A stretch of DNA of 64,000 bases from Buchnera aphidicola (Sarucallis kahawaluokalani) (GTDB taxonomy: Bacteria; Pseudomonadota; Gammaproteobacteria; Enterobacterales; Enterobacteriaceae), in NCBI RefSeq assembly GCF_005080725.1, contig NZ_CP032999.1, positions 337,605 through 401,604 of the forward strand. The letters are read 5' to 3'. How positions within the stretch are numbered: position 1 is the first letter of the stretch; the number at the start of each line of letters is the position of its first letter. The notes beneath the pieces are model-generated. The model saw only the letters and a program-made list of their open reading frames with translations, did not search any database and had not been told where the DNA came from. A program made the translations under genes and the position numbers. This document shows, in pieces, positions 31,558-43,239 of the stretch.

Positions 31558-31600
31558 ATTATCTACTCCTGTGATTTTTTCAATAATAATATATTAATTT

Positions 31601-31906
31601 TTACCAACTAGATTTTCTTAAACCGGGAATTTCACCGCGCATTGCTGCCTCGCGAACTTTTATTCTACTTAATCCAAATTTTCTTAAAAAACCATGAGGT
31701 CGACCGGTTTTAAAACACCTATTACGTTGTCTAGATAAACTAGAGTCACGTGGAAAAGTTTGCAATTTTAATACTGCATCCCACCGAGTTTTTTTTGGTA
31801 ACAATATATTAGAAATAATATTTTTTAAATTTTTTCGTTTAACAAAAAATTTTTTTCCTAATTTAATACGTTTTAATTCACGTGCTTTCATCGATTCTTT
31901 AGCCAT
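31601..31906 (-). CDS. rpsN: 30S ribosomal protein S14
   Basis: 101 residues, the long form without zinc cysteines. [15 protein letters not shown], then LPRDSS-type segment (here [14 protein letters not shown]) and the end [19 protein letters not shown] with [10 protein letters not shown]. Between rplE and rpsH. Confidence 0.97.
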   Translation of the reverse strand: MAKESMKARELKRIKLGKKFFVKRKNLKNIISNILLPKKTRWDAVLKLQTFPRDSSLSRQRNRCFKTGRPHGFLRKFGLSRIKVREAAMRGEIPGLRKSSW

Positions 31907-31921
31907 ATTAATCCTAACTGG

Positions 31922-32461
31922 TTATAATTGAAAAGGAAAATTTAAAGAAGATAACAAGAATAAACTTTCAATATCAGAATTTGCAGTTGTAGTAATTGCA
32001 ATATCCAATCCTCGTACTTGATCAATGGTATCATAATTAATTTCAGGAAATATAATTTGTTCAGATATTCCCATATTATAATTCCCTCGACCATCAAAAG
32101 ATTTTTTTGAAAAACCTCTAAAATCACGAATTCTTGGTATTACAATTGTAATCAATCGATGCAAAAAATCCCATTTACGCGTACCTCGTAAAGTCACTTT
32201 ACAACCAATAGGATAGTTTTGTCTAATTTTAAAACCAGCAATAGATTTTTTAGATTTTGTAATAAATGGTTTCTGACCTGAAATTACAGTTAAATCTTGT
32301 ATTGCTTTTTCCAAAAATTTTTTATTATGAACTGCTTTTCCAATACCCATATTTAACGTAATTTTTTCTATATTTGGTACTTGCATCACAGAAACATATT
32401 TAAATTTTTCCATTAATTTTTTTACTACTTTTGATTTATATAAATCATATAACGACATCAT
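31922..32461 (-). CDS. rplE: 50S ribosomal protein L5
   Basis: 179 residues, E. coli length. Contacts 5S rRNA and P-site tRNA. Conserved [31 protein letters not shown] and the [20 protein letters not shown] loop. 9 bp downstream of rplX. Confidence 0.98.
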   Translation of the reverse strand: MMSLYDLYKSKVVKKLMEKFKYVSVMQVPNIEKITLNMGIGKAVHNKKFLEKAIQDLTVISGQKPFITKSKKSIAGFKIRQNYPIGCKVTLRGTRKWDFLHRLITIVIPRIRDFRGFSKKSFDGRGNYNMGISEQIIFPEINYDTIDQVRGLDIAITTTANSDIESLFLLSSLNFPFQL

Positions 32462-32470
32462 ATGTTGTAC

Positions 32471-32794
32471 CTACTTATATGAAATAATTTTATTATTAGA
32501 TTTGAAAAATCTCATTTTTTTTCCATTAATAAATTTAAACCCAATACGATCTGAACGATTAGTTTCAGGATTTAAAATAGCTATATTAGAAATATGTATC
32601 CAAGCTTCTTTTTTTAGAATACCTGCAGTAATATTTTTTTCAGGAATAGCTTTTTGATGTTTTTTAACAATATTAATACCTTTTACAATCACTTTAGATT
32701 TATCAGGAGAAATAGATTTAACTGTACCAGTTTTCCCTTTATTGCTACCAGATATAATTATTACTGAATCTAAACACCTAATTTTCATAGTCAT
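32471..32794 (-). CDS. rplX: 50S ribosomal protein L24
   Basis: 107 residues with the KOW segment IIISGSNKGKTGTV near the N-terminus; assembly initiator of the large subunit. AAAGGAAAATAAAT stands before the ATG at 32794; a second ATG two codons later is also possible. 19 bp after rplN. Confidence 0.96.
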   Translation of the reverse strand: MTMKIRCLDSVIIISGSNKGKTGTVKSISPDKSKVIVKGINIVKKHQKAIPEKNITAGILKKEAWIHISNIAILNPETNRSDRIGFKFINGKKMRFFKSNNKIISYK

Positions 32795-32813
32795 ATTTAT
32801 TTTCCTTTAATAA

Positions 32814-33182
32814 TTATAATACTTCAGGTGCTAAAGAAATAATTTTCATAAATTTTTCTGTACGTAACTCACGTGTAATTGGTCCAAATATACGAGTTCC
32901 AACTGGTTGATGTAAATTATTTAAAATAACACATGCGTTCTTATCAAAACGAATTAACGATCCATCAGAACGATGTACACCTTTTTTAGTACGTACAACA
33001 ACTGCTTGAAATACTTCTCCTTTTTTAACTTTTCCTCTCGGAACTGCATCTTTTATAGCAACTTTAATAATATCACCAATTTTTGCATACCTTTTTTTAG
33101 AACCGCCTAACACTTTAATACACATAGCAGATTTTGCACCAGAGTTATCAGCAACATATAATACTGTTTGCTCTTGTATCAT
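32814..33182 (-). CDS. rplN: 50S ribosomal protein L14
   Basis: 122 residues: [36 protein letters not shown] and the end [12 protein letters not shown] match the family closely. First gene of the spc operon. A promoter at 33231-33259 lies 49 bp upstream and GAGGAAAATATATATTTAT precedes the ATG. Confidence 0.98.
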   Translation of the reverse strand: MIQEQTVLYVADNSGAKSAMCIKVLGGSKKRYAKIGDIIKVAIKDAVPRGKVKKGEVFQAVVVRTKKGVHRSDGSLIRFDKNACVILNNLHQPVGTRIFGPITRELRTEKFMKIISLAPEVL

Positions 33183-33230
33183 AAATATATATTTTCCTCA
33201 AAAATTATTATATTATATATAAAAGAATAT

Positions 33231-33259
33231 ATTATATTACTGTTAGAATAAAAAAACAA
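33231..33259 (-). promoter_or_regulatory. Probable spc operon promoter
   Basis: Minus-strand TTGTTT (33259-33254), a 17-base spacer and a consensus TATAAT (33236-33231), with a start expected near 33224 and a leader of about 40 bases before rplN. The -35 overlaps the U-run of the terminator just upstream. E. coli has its spc promoter in the same gap. Confidence 0.65.
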
Positions 33260-33286
33260 GGAAGACATGCTCATATTCATGTCTTC
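33248..33286 (-). terminator. Rho-independent terminator after rpsQ
   Basis: Read on the minus strand: a perfect nine-pair stem GAAGACATG / CATGTCTTC with an eight-base loop, followed by CTTGTTTTTTTATT. It begins 17 bases after the rpsQ stop and would end the S10 operon. This is the clearest intrinsic terminator in the window. Confidence 0.85.
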
Positions 33287-33302
33287 AAATTATTATATTA
33301 GT

Positions 33303-33557
33303 TTATAAAGAATTTTTAATAACTTTCACTAATTTCCAAGATTTAGTTTTAGAAATTGGCCTACATTCTGATATTTCTACTATATCTCCATTTATACATT
33401 CATTATATTCATCATGAATATGCAATTTTGTCTTTTTTGTAATAAATTTTTGATACACCGAATGTTTAATCATACGCTCTATTAACACTACAGCAGATTT
33501 ATTCATTTTATTACTTACTACTGTACCTTTTATAGTACGAATCCTCTTAGTATTCAT
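33303..33557 (-). CDS. rpsQ: 30S ribosomal protein S17
   Basis: 84 residues with OB-fold features: [18 protein letters not shown], the [19 protein letters not shown] segment and [13 protein letters not shown]. Last gene of the S10 operon; ATGA overlap with rpmC upstream indicates coupling; followed by the terminator. Confidence 0.97.
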   Translation of the reverse strand: MNTKRIRTIKGTVVSNKMNKSAVVLIERMIKHSVYQKFITKKTKLHIHDEYNECINGDIVEISECRPISKTKSWKLVKVIKNSL

Positions 33558-33751
33558 ACATGATCCTTACTCTTTAACGTAATAATTGTTTTAATACGAG
33601 CAATTTTTTTACGTACTACACGTAACATATGATTTTTCTTTAATTTACCAGTAGAAAATTGCATCTTTAAACTAAACTGTTCACGAAATAAATGTACTAA
33701 TTCAGTATGTAAATTATTTATTGTAGTTTTGTGCCATTTAACTAATTTCAT
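33554..33751 (-). CDS. rpmC: 50S ribosomal protein L29
   Basis: 65 residues, two-helix protein near the tunnel exit: [18 protein letters not shown] and [15 protein letters not shown] 33751 matches the E. coli start by alignment; a GTG at 33760 in the rplP stop overlap would add three residues. Overlaps rpsQ by four bases. Confidence 0.93.
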   Translation of the reverse strand: MKLVKWHKTTINNLHTELVHLFREQFSLKMQFSTGKLKKNHMLRVVRKKIARIKTIITLKSKDHV

Positions 33752-33756
33752 TTTTA

Positions 33757-34161
33757 TCACCGCTTACTTATAAATGTTGTTTTCACAGATAGTTTCGACG
33801 TTGCTAATTTAAATGCTAAACGAGATTCATTTTCTGAAAGACCATCAATTTCATATAATATTTTCCCTGGCTGTACTAAAGCAACCCAATACTCAACATT
33901 TCCTTTCCCTTTTCCCATACGTACCTCTAAAGGTTTTTGTGTAATTGGTTTATCCGGAAAAACCCTGATCCATAGTTTACCTTGCCTTTTCATAGATTTA
34001 GTAATTGCACGTCTTGCAGATTCAATTTGACGTGACGTTAATCTACCACGAGTAATTGCTTTAATTCCAAATTTACCAAAACTAATCTTCGAAGTTAAAA
34101 TTAAACCTCTATTTTTTCCTTTATGCATTTTTCGAAATTTAGTACGTTTAGGTTGCAACAT
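33757..34161 (-). CDS. rplP: 50S ribosomal protein L16
   Basis: 134 residues. [20 protein letters not shown], then [19 protein letters not shown] and [13 protein letters not shown], near the A-site tRNA elbow. Between rpsC and rpmC. Confidence 0.98.
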   Translation of the reverse strand: MLQPKRTKFRKMHKGKNRGLILTSKISFGKFGIKAITRGRLTSRQIESARRAITKSMKRQGKLWIRVFPDKPITQKPLEVRMGKGKGNVEYWVALVQPGKILYEIDGLSENESRLAFKLATSKLSVKTTFISKR

Positions 34162-34186
34162 AAATACAATAATCTCCCAGGTTTAT

Positions 34187-34882
34187 TTAATACTTGATAT
34201 TATTTTTTTTTGGATGTAAAAAATTCTTATTTTCATTTTTTAAACATTCCATACCATCAAGAATTTCACCTTTAAAAACCCATACCTTCACTCCAATAAT
34301 ACCATAAGTGGTATGTGCTTCTGATAAACTATAATCAATATTTGCACGTAAAGTATGCAATGGTACACGTCCTTCACGATACCATTCCCTACGTGCAATT
34401 TCTGTACCACCTAATCTACCGCTGACTTCTACTTTGATACCTTGTGCTCCATGTCGCATCGCATTTTGTACTGCACGTTTCATAGCTCGTCTAAACATAA
34501 TACGTCGTTCAAGTTGCAAAGTAATATTATCTGCGATTAATTTAGCATCTATTTCCGGTTTTTTTACTTCTGCAATATTAATTTGTGTTGGAAATCCAGT
34601 AATATTAGATACAATTAATCTTAATTTTTCAACATCTTCTCCTTTTTTTCCAATCACAATACCCGGTCGGGATGTATAAATTGTTACACGGACATTTTTA
34701 GCAGGTCTTTCAATCACTACACGTGAAACAGAAGCTTTTATAAGTTTTTTTTTTAAAAAAGTTCGTATTTTAAAATCACTATGTAAGTATTCAGAAAATT
34801 CTTTCTTTTGTGCAAACCAAGTAGAATTCCAAGTTTTAATAATCCCTAATCTCATGCCATGGGGATGTACTTTTTGACCCAT
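34187..34882 (-). CDS. rpsC: 30S ribosomal protein S3
   Basis: 231 residues. N-terminal [16 protein letters not shown] domain with [16 protein letters not shown], and the C-terminal [22 protein letters not shown]. Forms the mRNA entry pore with S4 and S5. SD region AGGAGAATAGAGTA. Confidence 0.98.
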   Translation of the reverse strand: MGQKVHPHGMRLGIIKTWNSTWFAQKKEFSEYLHSDFKIRTFLKKKLIKASVSRVVIERPAKNVRVTIYTSRPGIVIGKKGEDVEKLRLIVSNITGFPTQINIAEVKKPEIDAKLIADNITLQLERRIMFRRAMKRAVQNAMRHGAQGIKVEVSGRLGGTEIARREWYREGRVPLHTLRANIDYSLSEAHTTYGIIGVKVWVFKGEILDGMECLKNENKNFLHPKKNNIKY

Positions 34883-34904
34883 AATTACTCTATTCTCCTA
34901 AAAT

Positions 34905-35237
34905 TTATTGATCAGATAAAATCACAGTAATATGACTCGTTCTTTTTAATATTCTATCGGATCGACCTTTAGCTCTAGGCATCATACGTTTCATTACCGG
35001 ACCTGAGTCTACAAAAATTTTTTTTATAATTAAATTATGCACATCAATTCCATAATTATGTTCTGCATTAGCAACAGCTGATTTGAGTAATTTATATACA
35101 AAAAAAGCTGACTTTTTTTTATGAAAATTTAGTATATCAAATACTTGAATTACTTTTTTACCCCTTATCATATCTACTATTAATCTTACTTTTTGAGCAG
35201 GTGATTTTGCTTTTCGGTACTTCGCTATAATTTCCAT
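34905..35237 (-). CDS. rplV: 50S ribosomal protein L22
   Basis: 110 residues. [22 protein letters not shown] at the start is typical (region residues 4-24), [11 protein letters not shown] in the middle and the tunnel beta-hairpin [15 protein letters not shown] toward the end. Confidence 0.97.
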   Translation of the reverse strand: MEIIAKYRKAKSPAQKVRLIVDMIRGKKVIQVFDILNFHKKKSAFFVYKLLKSAVANAEHNYGIDVHNLIIKKIFVDSGPVMKRMMPRAKGRSDRILKRTSHITVILSDQ

Positions 35238-35252
35238 AAAATCATCTTATAC

Positions 35253-35531
35253 CTATTTTTTTTTAATTTTTTTATCGGAAATATGCCCTCTGTAAGTTCT
35301 AGTGAGTGCAAATTCTCCTAATTTATGACCAACCATTTCTTCAGTAATAAAAATTGGTATATGTTGTTTACCATTATGTATTGAAATAGTTAATCCAACC
35401 ATATTTGGAAAAATTGTTGATCGTCTGGACCATGTTTTTATTGGTTTTTTGTTATCATCTAAAACAGATTTTTCAACTTTTTTCAGTAAACTAATATCAA
35501 TAAAAGGGCCTTTTTTGAGCGATCTAGGCAT
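35253..35531 (-). CDS. rpsS: 30S ribosomal protein S19
   Basis: 92 residues. [42 protein letters not shown] and [16 protein letters not shown] are all canonical. In the head of the 30S subunit. 14 bp after rplB. Confidence 0.98.
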   Translation of the reverse strand: MPRSLKKGPFIDISLLKKVEKSVLDDNKKPIKTWSRRSTIFPNMVGLTISIHNGKQHIPIFITEEMVGHKLGEFALTRTYRGHISDKKIKKK

Positions 35532-35545
35532 AAAACATCCTTAAA

Positions 35546-36373
35546 CTATTTATTATAATTACGATGCCGTAAAATAAATCGTTCAGTACGTTTATTTTTA
35601 CGAGTTTTTTTTCCTTTCGTTTGCTGTCCCCAAGGTGTAACAGGGTGTTTACCAAAATTTCTACCTTCTCCACCACCATGAGGATGATCAATTGGATTCA
35701 TAGCGGTACCTCGAACAGTAGGACGAATACCTCTCCAACGCGATGCCCCTGCTTTACCTAACATACGTAACATATGTTCAGAATTACTAATTTCTCCAAT
35801 GGTTGCTCTACATTTAGCATTTAATTTACGGATTTCACCCGATCGTAATCTTACACTAACATAATTATTTTCATGAGCAATAATTTGTGCAGAACTTCCG
35901 GCAGTACGAGCAATTTGTGCGCCTTTACCAACTTTCATTTCAATATTATGAATTAATGTACCAACTGGAATATTACACATTGGTAAATTATTACCAATAG
36001 TAATTGGTACTTGCTCTCCAGAAATAATTTTTTCACCCACAGATAAACCTTTCGGTGCTAAAATATAATTCCTAGTACCATCTTCATATAAAATTAAAAA
36101 TATATTTGATGATCTATTAGGATCATATTCTAATCGTTCTACTTTAGCATACATGTTATCTTTTAATCTCTTAAAATCAATAATACGATAAATCCTTTTA
36201 TGCCGACCCCCAATATGTCGTGTAGTAATACGACCACGGTTATTTCTTCCCCCGCTTTTATTATTATTTTGTAATAATAAATGAAAAGGACGTCCTTTGT
36301 ATAATTTTTTATTAATTACTTTAATAACATGGCGACGACCTGGAGAAGTAGGATTACATTTAATAATTACCAT
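35546..36373 (-). CDS. rplB: 50S ribosomal protein L2
   Basis: 275 residues from ATG 36373, which aligns with the E. coli start ([15 protein letters not shown]); an ATG nine bases earlier is less likely. The catalytic-centre histidine region [20 protein letters not shown] is intact, as is [17 protein letters not shown]. Needed for peptidyl transferase assembly. Confidence 0.97.
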   Translation of the reverse strand: MVIIKCNPTSPGRRHVIKVINKKLYKGRPFHLLLQNNNKSGGRNNRGRITTRHIGGRHKRIYRIIDFKRLKDNMYAKVERLEYDPNRSSNIFLILYEDGTRNYILAPKGLSVGEKIISGEQVPITIGNNLPMCNIPVGTLIHNIEMKVGKGAQIARTAGSSAQIIAHENNYVSVRLRSGEIRKLNAKCRATIGEISNSEHMLRMLGKAGASRWRGIRPTVRGTAMNPIDHPHGGGEGRNFGKHPVTPWGQQTKGKKTRKNKRTERFILRHRNYNK

Positions 36374-36398
36374 AATAAACATTTACCTTTAAACTTAT

Positions 36399-36701
36399 TT
36401 AGACAACGTTATTTATAAAATCTAAATTTTGTCCTGATTTTAATTGAACATATGCTTTTTTCCAATGATTAGAACGAACATTAAATTTACCTTTTTGTTT
36501 TACCTTACCCTTTACAACAATGGTATTAATATTTTTTACTATCACTGAAAATAATTTTTGTACTGCACATTTAATTTCATACTTTGTAGATTTTACCGAT
36601 ACCTTAAATATTATAGTATTACTTTTTTTTAAAAGTACTGTAGATTTTTCAGATACATGAGGAGAATATAGTACTTTAAATAATTTATCATCAGTAATCA
36701 T
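36399..36701 (-). CDS. rplW: 50S ribosomal protein L23
   Basis: 100 residues; docking site for trigger factor and SRP, both encoded in this window. [33 protein letters not shown] and [10 protein letters not shown] are typical. ATG overlaps the rplD stop by four bases. Confidence 0.97.
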   Translation of the reverse strand: MITDDKLFKVLYSPHVSEKSTVLLKKSNTIIFKVSVKSTKYEIKCAVQKLFSVIVKNINTIVVKGKVKQKGKFNVRSNHWKKAYVQLKSGQNLDFINNVV

Positions 36702-37303
36702 AATAATCTCTCTTCAATTTTTTTTAATGCTTGAACAGTAATAATAGTATTTTTAAAATTAATCAAACTTACTGGATCAATTGATTTCACATCTTTTACA
36801 CATATTTTATATAAATTCCGAGAAGCTAAAAATAAATTATTATCTATAATATCTGTAATAATACATACCTCTTTTAAAGACATACCTGTTAATTTTTTTA
36901 ATAAAATTTTCGTTTTTGGCTCTGCAATAGTAAATTCTCTACACAAAATGAGACGTTCTTGTTGTATTAAAGTGGAAAAAATACTTTTTAATGCCCCACG
37001 ATACATCTTTTTATTAATTTTTTGAAAATATGATTTTGGTTTCGATGCAAAAGTTACCCCACCGGATCGCCAAATCGGACTACGAATAGATCCTGCACGA
37101 GCACGACCTGTTCCCTTTTGACGCCAGGGTTTTTTACCAGACCCTGACACTTCCGATCTATTTTTCTGCGCGTGACTACCTTGTCTAGCACCAGAAAGAT
37201 AAGCAGTTACCACTTGATGAATCAAAGCTGAATTAAATTTTTTTTTAAACACAGTATCTGCAACAGAAATGTATGATTGATCATCTTGTACAATTAATTG
37301 CAT
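36698..37303 (-). CDS. rplD: 50S ribosomal protein L4
   Basis: 201 residues. ATG 37303 follows AAGGAGTTGTAT; an in-frame TTG overlapping the SD spacer is rejected. [42 protein letters not shown] carries the tunnel loop (residues about 33-75). In E. coli L4 represses the S10 operon; whether the leader at 38285-38517 still supports this is open. Confidence 0.96.
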   Translation of the reverse strand: MQLIVQDDQSYISVADTVFKKKFNSALIHQVVTAYLSGARQGSHAQKNRSEVSGSGKKPWRQKGTGRARAGSIRSPIWRSGGVTFASKPKSYFQKINKKMYRGALKSIFSTLIQQERLILCREFTIAEPKTKILLKKLTGMSLKEVCIITDIIDNNLFLASRNLYKICVKDVKSIDPVSLINFKNTIITVQALKKIEERLL

Positions 37304-37313
37304 ATACAACTCC

Positions 37314-37943
37314 TTATATTTTTATTGCTGGTCTAATAATAACATTTCTGCCATTTGGACCAGGTACTGAACCTTTAATAAACATTAAATCATTTACAAT
37401 ATCAATTTTCATAACTTTTAAATTCTGAATTGTTACACGTTTATTACCTAAGTGGCCAGACATTTTTTTTCCTTTAAATACTCTTCCTGGAGTTTGATTT
37501 TGACCAATAGATCCCGGAGCTCTATGTGATAACGAGTTTCCATGTGTAGCATCTTGCATACTAAAATTCCAACGTTTGACAGTTCCTGAAAATCCTTTTC
37601 CTTTAGATATGCCAGAAATATCTACTTTTTTAATAGTATTAAACAATGTTACATCAAGAATTTGACCTAACTTAAATTGTTCATTACTAGATACCCTAAA
37701 TTCCCATAAACCAGATCCAACTAATACTCCAGATTTAGAAAAATGTCCCACTTCTGTTTTTAATATTTTTTTCTTTTTTTTAACACCTGTAGTTACTTGA
37801 ATTGCATTATAAGAATCAGTTGTAATATTTTTAATCTGCGTAATATAATTTTTTTTAACTTCAATTACAGTAATTGGAGTTGATATACCATTTTTATGAA
37901 AAATACAAGTCATACCAACTTTCTTACCAACAAGTCCAATCAT
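37314..37943 (-). CDS. rplC: 50S ribosomal protein L3
   Basis: 209 residues, E. coli length. [36 protein letters not shown] and the [21 protein letters not shown] loop that nears the peptidyl transferase centre. Second gene of the S10 operon. Confidence 0.98.
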   Translation of the reverse strand: MIGLVGKKVGMTCIFHKNGISTPITVIEVKKNYITQIKNITTDSYNAIQVTTGVKKKKKILKTEVGHFSKSGVLVGSGLWEFRVSSNEQFKLGQILDVTLFNTIKKVDISGISKGKGFSGTVKRWNFSMQDATHGNSLSHRAPGSIGQNQTPGRVFKGKKMSGHLGNKRVTIQNLKVMKIDIVNDLMFIKGSVPGPNGRNVIIRPAIKI

Positions 37944-37972
37944 AGAATTTTACCAATTATAAGATGATAGTT

Positions 37973-38284
37973 TTAATCTAAACTAATTTGAACATCAACT
38001 CCAGCAGCTAAATCAAGCCGCATTAGTGCATCGACGGTTTTTTCAGTTGGTTTAACAATATCAATTAATCGTTTATGTGTACGAATTTCGTATTGGTCAC
38101 GGGCATCTTTATCAACATGAGGAGAAATTAACACTGTAAATCGCTCTTTTTTTGTTGGTAAAGGAATTGGACCTTTCACTTTTGCACCTGTTCTTTTTGC
38201 AGTTGCAACAATTTCAAATGTAGATTGATCAATTAAATGATGATCAAATGCTTTCAATCTAATCCTAATTCTCTGGTTCTGCAT
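37973..38284 (-). CDS. rpsJ: 30S ribosomal protein S10
   Basis: 103 residues. [18 protein letters not shown] at the start, [31 protein letters not shown] in the middle (residues about 38-68). S10 also acts with NusB at boxA; a boxA lies before 23S here. First gene of the S10 operon. Confidence 0.98.
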   Translation of the reverse strand: MQNQRIRIRLKAFDHHLIDQSTFEIVATAKRTGAKVKGPIPLPTKKERFTVLISPHVDKDARDQYEIRTHKRLIDIVKPTEKTVDALMRLDLAAGVDVQISLD

Positions 38285-38320
38285 ATTATCAATATTCCAA
38301 TAATATAATAAGAAAAATAC

Positions 38321-38340
38321 ATCGCATAATAATTAGCGAT
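38321..38340 (-). promoter_or_regulatory. Small hairpin in the rpsJ leader
   Basis: ATCGC and GCGAT form a five-pair stem with a ten-base loop, 37 bases upstream of the rpsJ start. The surrounding 160 bp hold several TATAAT-like hexamers but no well-spaced -35. It may be what remains of the S10 leader structure; function is not shown by sequence. Confidence 0.25.
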
Positions 38341-38446
38341 TCGAAATAGAAATTTATATATTACGATTTCATTATATAAGTATAATTATACGATAATATA
38401 TTATAAAAAAAATAATAATTCAAAATATATTGAAATAATATAGTAA

Positions 38447-38483
38447 ATCAAGAAAAGAGAATATATTTATCCTCCTTCTTGAT
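38447..38483 (-). terminator. Hairpin after tuf
   Basis: On the minus strand ATCAAGAA (38483-38476) pairs with TTCTTGAT (38454-38447), eight perfect pairs, followed by TTTACTATATTATTTC. The 21-base loop has an inner GAG/CTC pairing. It starts 35 bases after the tuf stop and may end the str operon before rpsJ. The U-run is weak. Confidence 0.5.
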
Positions 38484-38517
38484 AATAATTAAACTAATAG
38501 TACAAACAATATTTCAA

Positions 38518-39702
38518 TTAATTTATAACTTTAATTACTACACCAGCACCAACAGTTTTTCCACCTTCTCGAATCGCAAATCGTAAACCATCAGCCATAG
38601 CAATCGGATGAATTAATGTAACAATCATTTTAATATTATCACCAGGCATAACCATTTCTACACCATCAGGTAATTCAATAAATCCTGTAACATCAGTTGT
38701 TCTAAAATAAAACTGTGGTCGATAACCTTTAAAAAATGGTGTATGACGTCCACCTTCTTCTTTCGATAAAATATATACTTCTGATTCAAATTTTGTATGA
38801 GGTGTAATACTTCCAGGTTTAGCTAACACTTGACCTCGTTCAATTTCATCACGTTTTGTACCACGAAGTAATATTCCAACATTTTCTCCAGCACGACCTT
38901 CATCTAATAATTTTCTAAACATCTCAACACCGGTACAAATCGTCTTCACGGTTGGTTTTATACCAACAATTTCTATCTCTTCACCTACTTTTACTACACC
39001 TTTTTCAACCCGACCAGTTACTACAGTACCTCGACCAGAAATTGAAAATACATCTTCAATCGGTAATAAAAATGCTTGATCAATATCTCTTTTTGGAGTT
39101 GGAATATAATCATCTAATGCATTCGATAAATCTAATATTTTTTGCTCCCAATGGGAATCTCCCTCTAGTGCTTTTAATGCAGAACCTCGAATAATTGGAG
39201 TATCATCTCCTGGAAAATCGTATTGTGTTAATAAATCTCGCACTTCCATTTCAACTAGTTCTAATAATTCCTCATCATCTACCATATCACATTTATTCAA
39301 AAAAACTACTATATGAGGTACACCAACTTGTCGAGCTAATAAAATATGTTCTCGAGTCTGAGGCATAGGACCATCAGTTGCTGCAACAACTAAAATAGCA
39401 CCATCCATTTGAGCAGCACCAGTAATCATATTTTTAATATAATCGGCATGTCCAGGACAATCAACATGTGCATAATGTCTACTTTTGGTATCATATTCAA
39501 CATGTGATGTATTAATAGTAATACCTCTTGCCTTTTCTTCAGGAGCATTATCGATTTGATCAAAAGCACGTGCTGAACCACCATACTTCTTAGATAAGAC
39601 AGTTGTAATCGCAGAAGTTAATGTAGTTTTACCATGATCTACATGACCTATTGTTCCAACATTAACATGTGTCTTTAATCTTTGAAATTTTTCCTTAGAC
39701 AC
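38518..39702 (-). CDS. tuf: Elongation factor Tu
   Basis: Delivers aminoacyl-tRNA to the ribosome. 394 residues. G1 GHVDHGKT 19-26, switch I region with [17 protein letters not shown] and NKCD complete the GTPase; the C-terminal domains are full length. Very conserved compared with non-translation genes here. Last gene of the str operon; a single tuf is seen in this window. Confidence 0.99.
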   Translation of the reverse strand: MSKEKFQRLKTHVNVGTIGHVDHGKTTLTSAITTVLSKKYGGSARAFDQIDNAPEEKARGITINTSHVEYDTKSRHYAHVDCPGHADYIKNMITGAAQMDGAILVVAATDGPMPQTREHILLARQVGVPHIVVFLNKCDMVDDEELLELVEMEVRDLLTQYDFPGDDTPIIRGSALKALEGDSHWEQKILDLSNALDDYIPTPKRDIDQAFLLPIEDVFSISGRGTVVTGRVEKGVVKVGEEIEIVGIKPTVKTICTGVEMFRKLLDEGRAGENVGILLRGTKRDEIERGQVLAKPGSITPHTKFESEVYILSKEEGGRHTPFFKGYRPQFYFRTTDVTGFIELPDGVEMVMPGDNIKMIVTLIHPIAMADGLRFAIREGGKTVGAGVVIKVIN

Positions 39703-39761
39703 AATTTTTCCCTTTATTAAAGATTTTTGATAAGTGTATAATATATTTAAATATTTAAAAA

Positions 39762-41867
39762 TTATTTATCTTTTTTTTCAATAATATTTAATGCAATACT
39801 TTTAGGAGTTTCTAAATAATGCAAAAACTCCATAGAATAAGAAGCTCTTCCTTGAGTCTGAGAACGTAAATCAGTTGCATACCCAAACATTTCGGACAAT
39901 GGCACTTTAGAAGAAACTAATTTACCTAATGGCAAATCTTTCATACCTTCAATAATACCTCTTCTACGATTTAAATCCCCTATAACATCTCCCATATATT
40001 CTTCTGGAGTTTCTACTTCAACCTTCATAATTGGTTCCAATAAAACAGGTTTTGCCTGTTGAAAACCATTCTTAAAAGCTATGGAAGCAGCAAATTTAAA
40101 TGCAAGCTCAGACGAATCTACATCATGGTAAGACCCAAAATGTAATCGTATACCAAGATCAACTACTGGATATCCTGCAAGAGGACCTGATTTTAATTGT
40201 TCTTGAATACCTTTATCTATTGCAGAAATATATTCATTAGGAATGATACCACCTTTAATATCATTAATAAATTGATACCCTACTTTAGAATCAATTAAAG
40301 GAAATATATCAATAACTACATGTCCGTATTGACCTCGACCACCTGTTTGTTTAATATACTTACCTTCAATATTTTTTACTACATTACGAATTGTTTCTCT
40401 ATATGCAACCTGAGGTTTACCAATATTTGCTCCAACATTAAATTCGCGTTTCATCCGATCTATAATAATCTCTAAATGCAATTCACCCATACCTGAGATA
40501 ATAGTTTGATTAGATTCATGATCTATTCGTACATGAAATGATGGATCTTCTTTTGCTAGACGACTCAAAGCCAAACCCATACGTTCTTGATCTGTTTTAG
40601 TTTTTGGTTCTATTGCAATTGAAATAACTGGTTCTGGAAATTCCATTTTTTCTAATATGACAGGTTGATTTAAATCACATAAAGTATCTCCGGTAATAAC
40701 ATTTTTCAATCCAATTGCTGCAGCAATATCACCAGCACGTACTTCTTTAATTTCTTCTCTTTTATTAGCATGCATTTGAACAATTCGACCAAATCGTTCT
40801 TTTTGCATCTTAACTGAATTTAATATTGTATCACCAGAAGATACAACTCCTGAATATACCCTAAAAAAAGTTAAATTTCCGACAAATGGATCAGTAGAGA
40901 TTTTAAAAGCCAGCGCAGAAAAAGATTCTTTATCATCTGGAAGACGTGTAGTAGTTGATTTATTTACTCCTGAAATACCCTGTACAGCAGAAATATCAAT
41001 AGGAGAAGGTAAATATTCAATTACAGCATCTAACAAAGATTGTATACCTTTATTTTTAAACGCTGAACCACATGTTACTAAAATAATTTCGTTTTTTAAA
41101 ACTCGCTGACGTAATGCAAGCTTTACTTCTGATTCTGATAAATTATCACCGTTCAGATATTTTTCTGTAAGATTTTCATCGCATTCTACTGCAGATTCAA
41201 TTAAAATTTGATTCCATTGTTTTGCAATAGAAAGCATATTATTGGGAATTTTCTCGTATCGAAAAGTAATACCCTGATCTTTTTCATTCCAATATATTGC
41301 TTGCATTTTTAATAAATCTACTATACCAACAAAATTCTCTTCAGTCCCAATAGATAATTGTAAAGGAATTGGAGTAACTTGTAAACGTTTTTTCATTTGA
41401 TCTAAAACTTTAAAAAAATCCGCTCCAGTACGATCCATTTTATTTATAAAAGCAATACGAGGCACCTTATATTTTTCAGCTTGTCGCCAAACAGTTTCTG
41501 ATTGAGGTTGTACCCCACCTACAGCACAATATACCATAACAACTCCATCTAAAATACGCATCGATCTTTCTACTTCAATTGTAAAATCTACATGACCGGG
41601 AGTATCAATAATATTAATTCTATGAGATGGAAATTGATTCCTTGTACCAGACCAAAAAGTAGTTGTTGCAGCTGATGTGATTGTAATACCTCGTTCTTGT
41701 TCTTGCTCCATCCAATCCATTGTAGCAGTACCATCATGAACTTCACCAATCTTGTGATTAATTCCTGTATAAAACAAAATGCGTTCTGTAGTAGTTGTTT
41801 TACCAGCATCAATATGTGCACTAATCCCAATGTTACGATAGTGTATAATTGGCGTTTTACGAATCAT
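39762..41867 (-). CDS. fusA: Elongation factor G
   Basis: Translocase GTPase, 701 residues. P-loop AHIDAGKT 17-24, [19 protein letters not shown] and NKMD are intact; the C-terminal domains IV-V include [14 protein letters not shown] and [26 protein letters not shown] before the start. Lies between rpsG and tuf. Confidence 0.99.
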   Translation of the reverse strand: MIRKTPIIHYRNIGISAHIDAGKTTTTERILFYTGINHKIGEVHDGTATMDWMEQEQERGITITSAATTTFWSGTRNQFPSHRINIIDTPGHVDFTIEVERSMRILDGVVMVYCAVGGVQPQSETVWRQAEKYKVPRIAFINKMDRTGADFFKVLDQMKKRLQVTPIPLQLSIGTEENFVGIVDLLKMQAIYWNEKDQGITFRYEKIPNNMLSIAKQWNQILIESAVECDENLTEKYLNGDNLSESEVKLALRQRVLKNEIILVTCGSAFKNKGIQSLLDAVIEYLPSPIDISAVQGISGVNKSTTTRLPDDKESFSALAFKISTDPFVGNLTFFRVYSGVVSSGDTILNSVKMQKERFGRIVQMHANKREEIKEVRAGDIAAAIGLKNVITGDTLCDLNQPVILEKMEFPEPVISIAIEPKTKTDQERMGLALSRLAKEDPSFHVRIDHESNQTIISGMGELHLEIIIDRMKREFNVGANIGKPQVAYRETIRNVVKNIEGKYIKQTGGRGQYGHVVIDIFPLIDSKVGYQFINDIKGGIIPNEYISAIDKGIQEQLKSGPLAGYPVVDLGIRLHFGSYHDVDSSELAFKFAASIAFKNGFQQAKPVLLEPIMKVEVETPEEYMGDVIGDLNRRRGIIEGMKDLPLGKLVSSKVPLSEMFGYATDLRSQTQGRASYSMEFLHYLETPKSIALNIIEKKDK

Positions 41868-41985
41868 GATCTCTCCTTATATATAAATAAATACAATTAA
41901 CTAATATACATATATTATAGAACTATATAAATTTTATATTGTAATTATTATTCTTTAATATATTTATATTATTTTTTTAAATTTT

Positions 41986-42456
41986 CTACCATCGATAATG
42001 TGCGAACGCTTTATTTGCTTCTGCTAGACGATGTACTTCATCCCTTTTTTTTATAGCAGCACCTTTTTTTTCTAAAATATCTACAAATTCTTTAAATAAT
42101 CTCATAAACATAGAATGATCCTGACGCTTACGTGCTGCATGTACAATCCATTTCATAGCTAGTGTGTTTCTTCTCACCGGTCGAACTTCTACTGGTACTT
42201 GATATGTTGATCCCCCTACTCGACGTGATTTCACTTCTACAGTTGGACGAACATTTTCTAAAATTATTTCAAAAACATCTAATTCGCTCTTCTTTGTTTG
42301 TAAAGATATTTTTTCTAACGCAGAATACACTATAAATTCTGCAATAGATTTTTTTCCATTAACCATAAGTATATTAATAAATTTTGATAAGATTTCAGAA
42401 GAAAATTTAGGGTCAGGTAAAATCTTTCTCTGTTGAATCATACGACGTCGAGACAT
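41986..42456 (-). CDS. rpsG: 30S ribosomal protein S7
   Basis: 156 residues (E. coli K-12 has a longer 179-residue form; 156 matches the common length). [35 protein letters not shown] and [10 protein letters not shown]. Organises the 30S head. 51 bp after rpsL. Confidence 0.98.
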   Translation of the reverse strand: MSRRRMIQQRKILPDPKFSSEILSKFINILMVNGKKSIAEFIVYSALEKISLQTKKSELDVFEIILENVRPTVEVKSRRVGGSTYQVPVEVRPVRRNTLAMKWIVHAARKRQDHSMFMRLFKEFVDILEKKGAAIKKRDEVHRLAEANKAFAHYRW

Positions 42457-42507
42457 ATCAAATATTTTCCTTATAAATAAATAAATGTATAATTATATAT
42501 TATAAAA

Positions 42508-42882
42508 TTATTTCTTTATTTTTTTTACACCATACTTTGATCGGCTATTCTTTCTATTTTTAACTCCAGCACAATCTAATGCCCCCCTGACTACATGATA
42601 TCTCACACCAGGTAAATCTTTAACACGTCCTCCTCGGATTAAAATTACTGAATGTTCTTGTAAATTATGCCCTTCACCTCCAATGTAAGCAGTCACTTCA
42701 AATCCATTAGTTAATTTTACACGACAAACTTTCCGTAAAGCAGAATTAGGTTTTTTAGGAGTAGTAGTATATACTCTGATACATACACCTCTTTTTTGAG
42801 GACATCCTTCTAATGCAGGAACATTATTTTTTATTATTCTTTTCACACGAGGTGTTCTTACTAACTGATTTATAGTAACCAT
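42508..42882 (-). CDS. rpsL: 30S ribosomal protein S12
   Basis: 124 residues. [19 protein letters not shown] and the [17 protein letters not shown] loop with the usually methylthiolated Asp are wild-type-like, including the lysine whose change gives streptomycin resistance. First gene of the str operon; tusB ends 54 bp upstream of it. Confidence 0.98.
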   Translation of the reverse strand: MVTINQLVRTPRVKRIIKNNVPALEGCPQKRGVCIRVYTTTPKKPNSALRKVCRVKLTNGFEVTAYIGGEGHNLQEHSVILIRGGRVKDLPGVRYHVVRGALDCAGVKNRKNSRSKYGVKKIKK

Positions 42883-42936
42883 ATATCCTCTTCTTCATTA
42901 AATCAATCAAAAATATAAAAATTACACTTTAAAAAA

Positions 42937-43224
42937 CTACCAATTAATACATTTATCATGCATTTCTGTTAAAACAACAAAATCAGAATAATTAATTAAC
43001 TTAAAATTATGTGAAATATATTCCGAAATACCGCGAGCAAATACATCTTCTTGTAATACGTATAAATTTTTTGAATGTTTAATTAATTCATTTAATAAAA
43101 AGTTTTTACTTATAGAAATTAAAGTGCCATCTTGTAATGCAATAACACTATCCTGAGGTAACAACATTTCAAACATTGAATAGATATCTACTTTAAAAGG
43201 AGAATTTGATAATATATGTAACAT
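42937..43224 (-). CDS. tusB: Sulfurtransferase complex subunit TusB
   Basis: 95 residues. Part of the TusBCD sulfur relay that passes persulfide sulfur to MnmA for 2-thiouridine at U34 of Lys, Glu and Gln tRNAs. Family features MLHILSNSPF and MLLPQDSVIALQDG. Order tusD-tusC-tusB-rpsL is the same as in E. coli. Confidence 0.9.
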   Translation of the reverse strand: MLHILSNSPFKVDIYSMFEMLLPQDSVIALQDGTLISISKNFLLNELIKHSKNLYVLQEDVFARGISEYISHNFKLINYSDFVVLTEMHDKCINW

Positions 43225-43239
43225 AATATTTTATAGATT

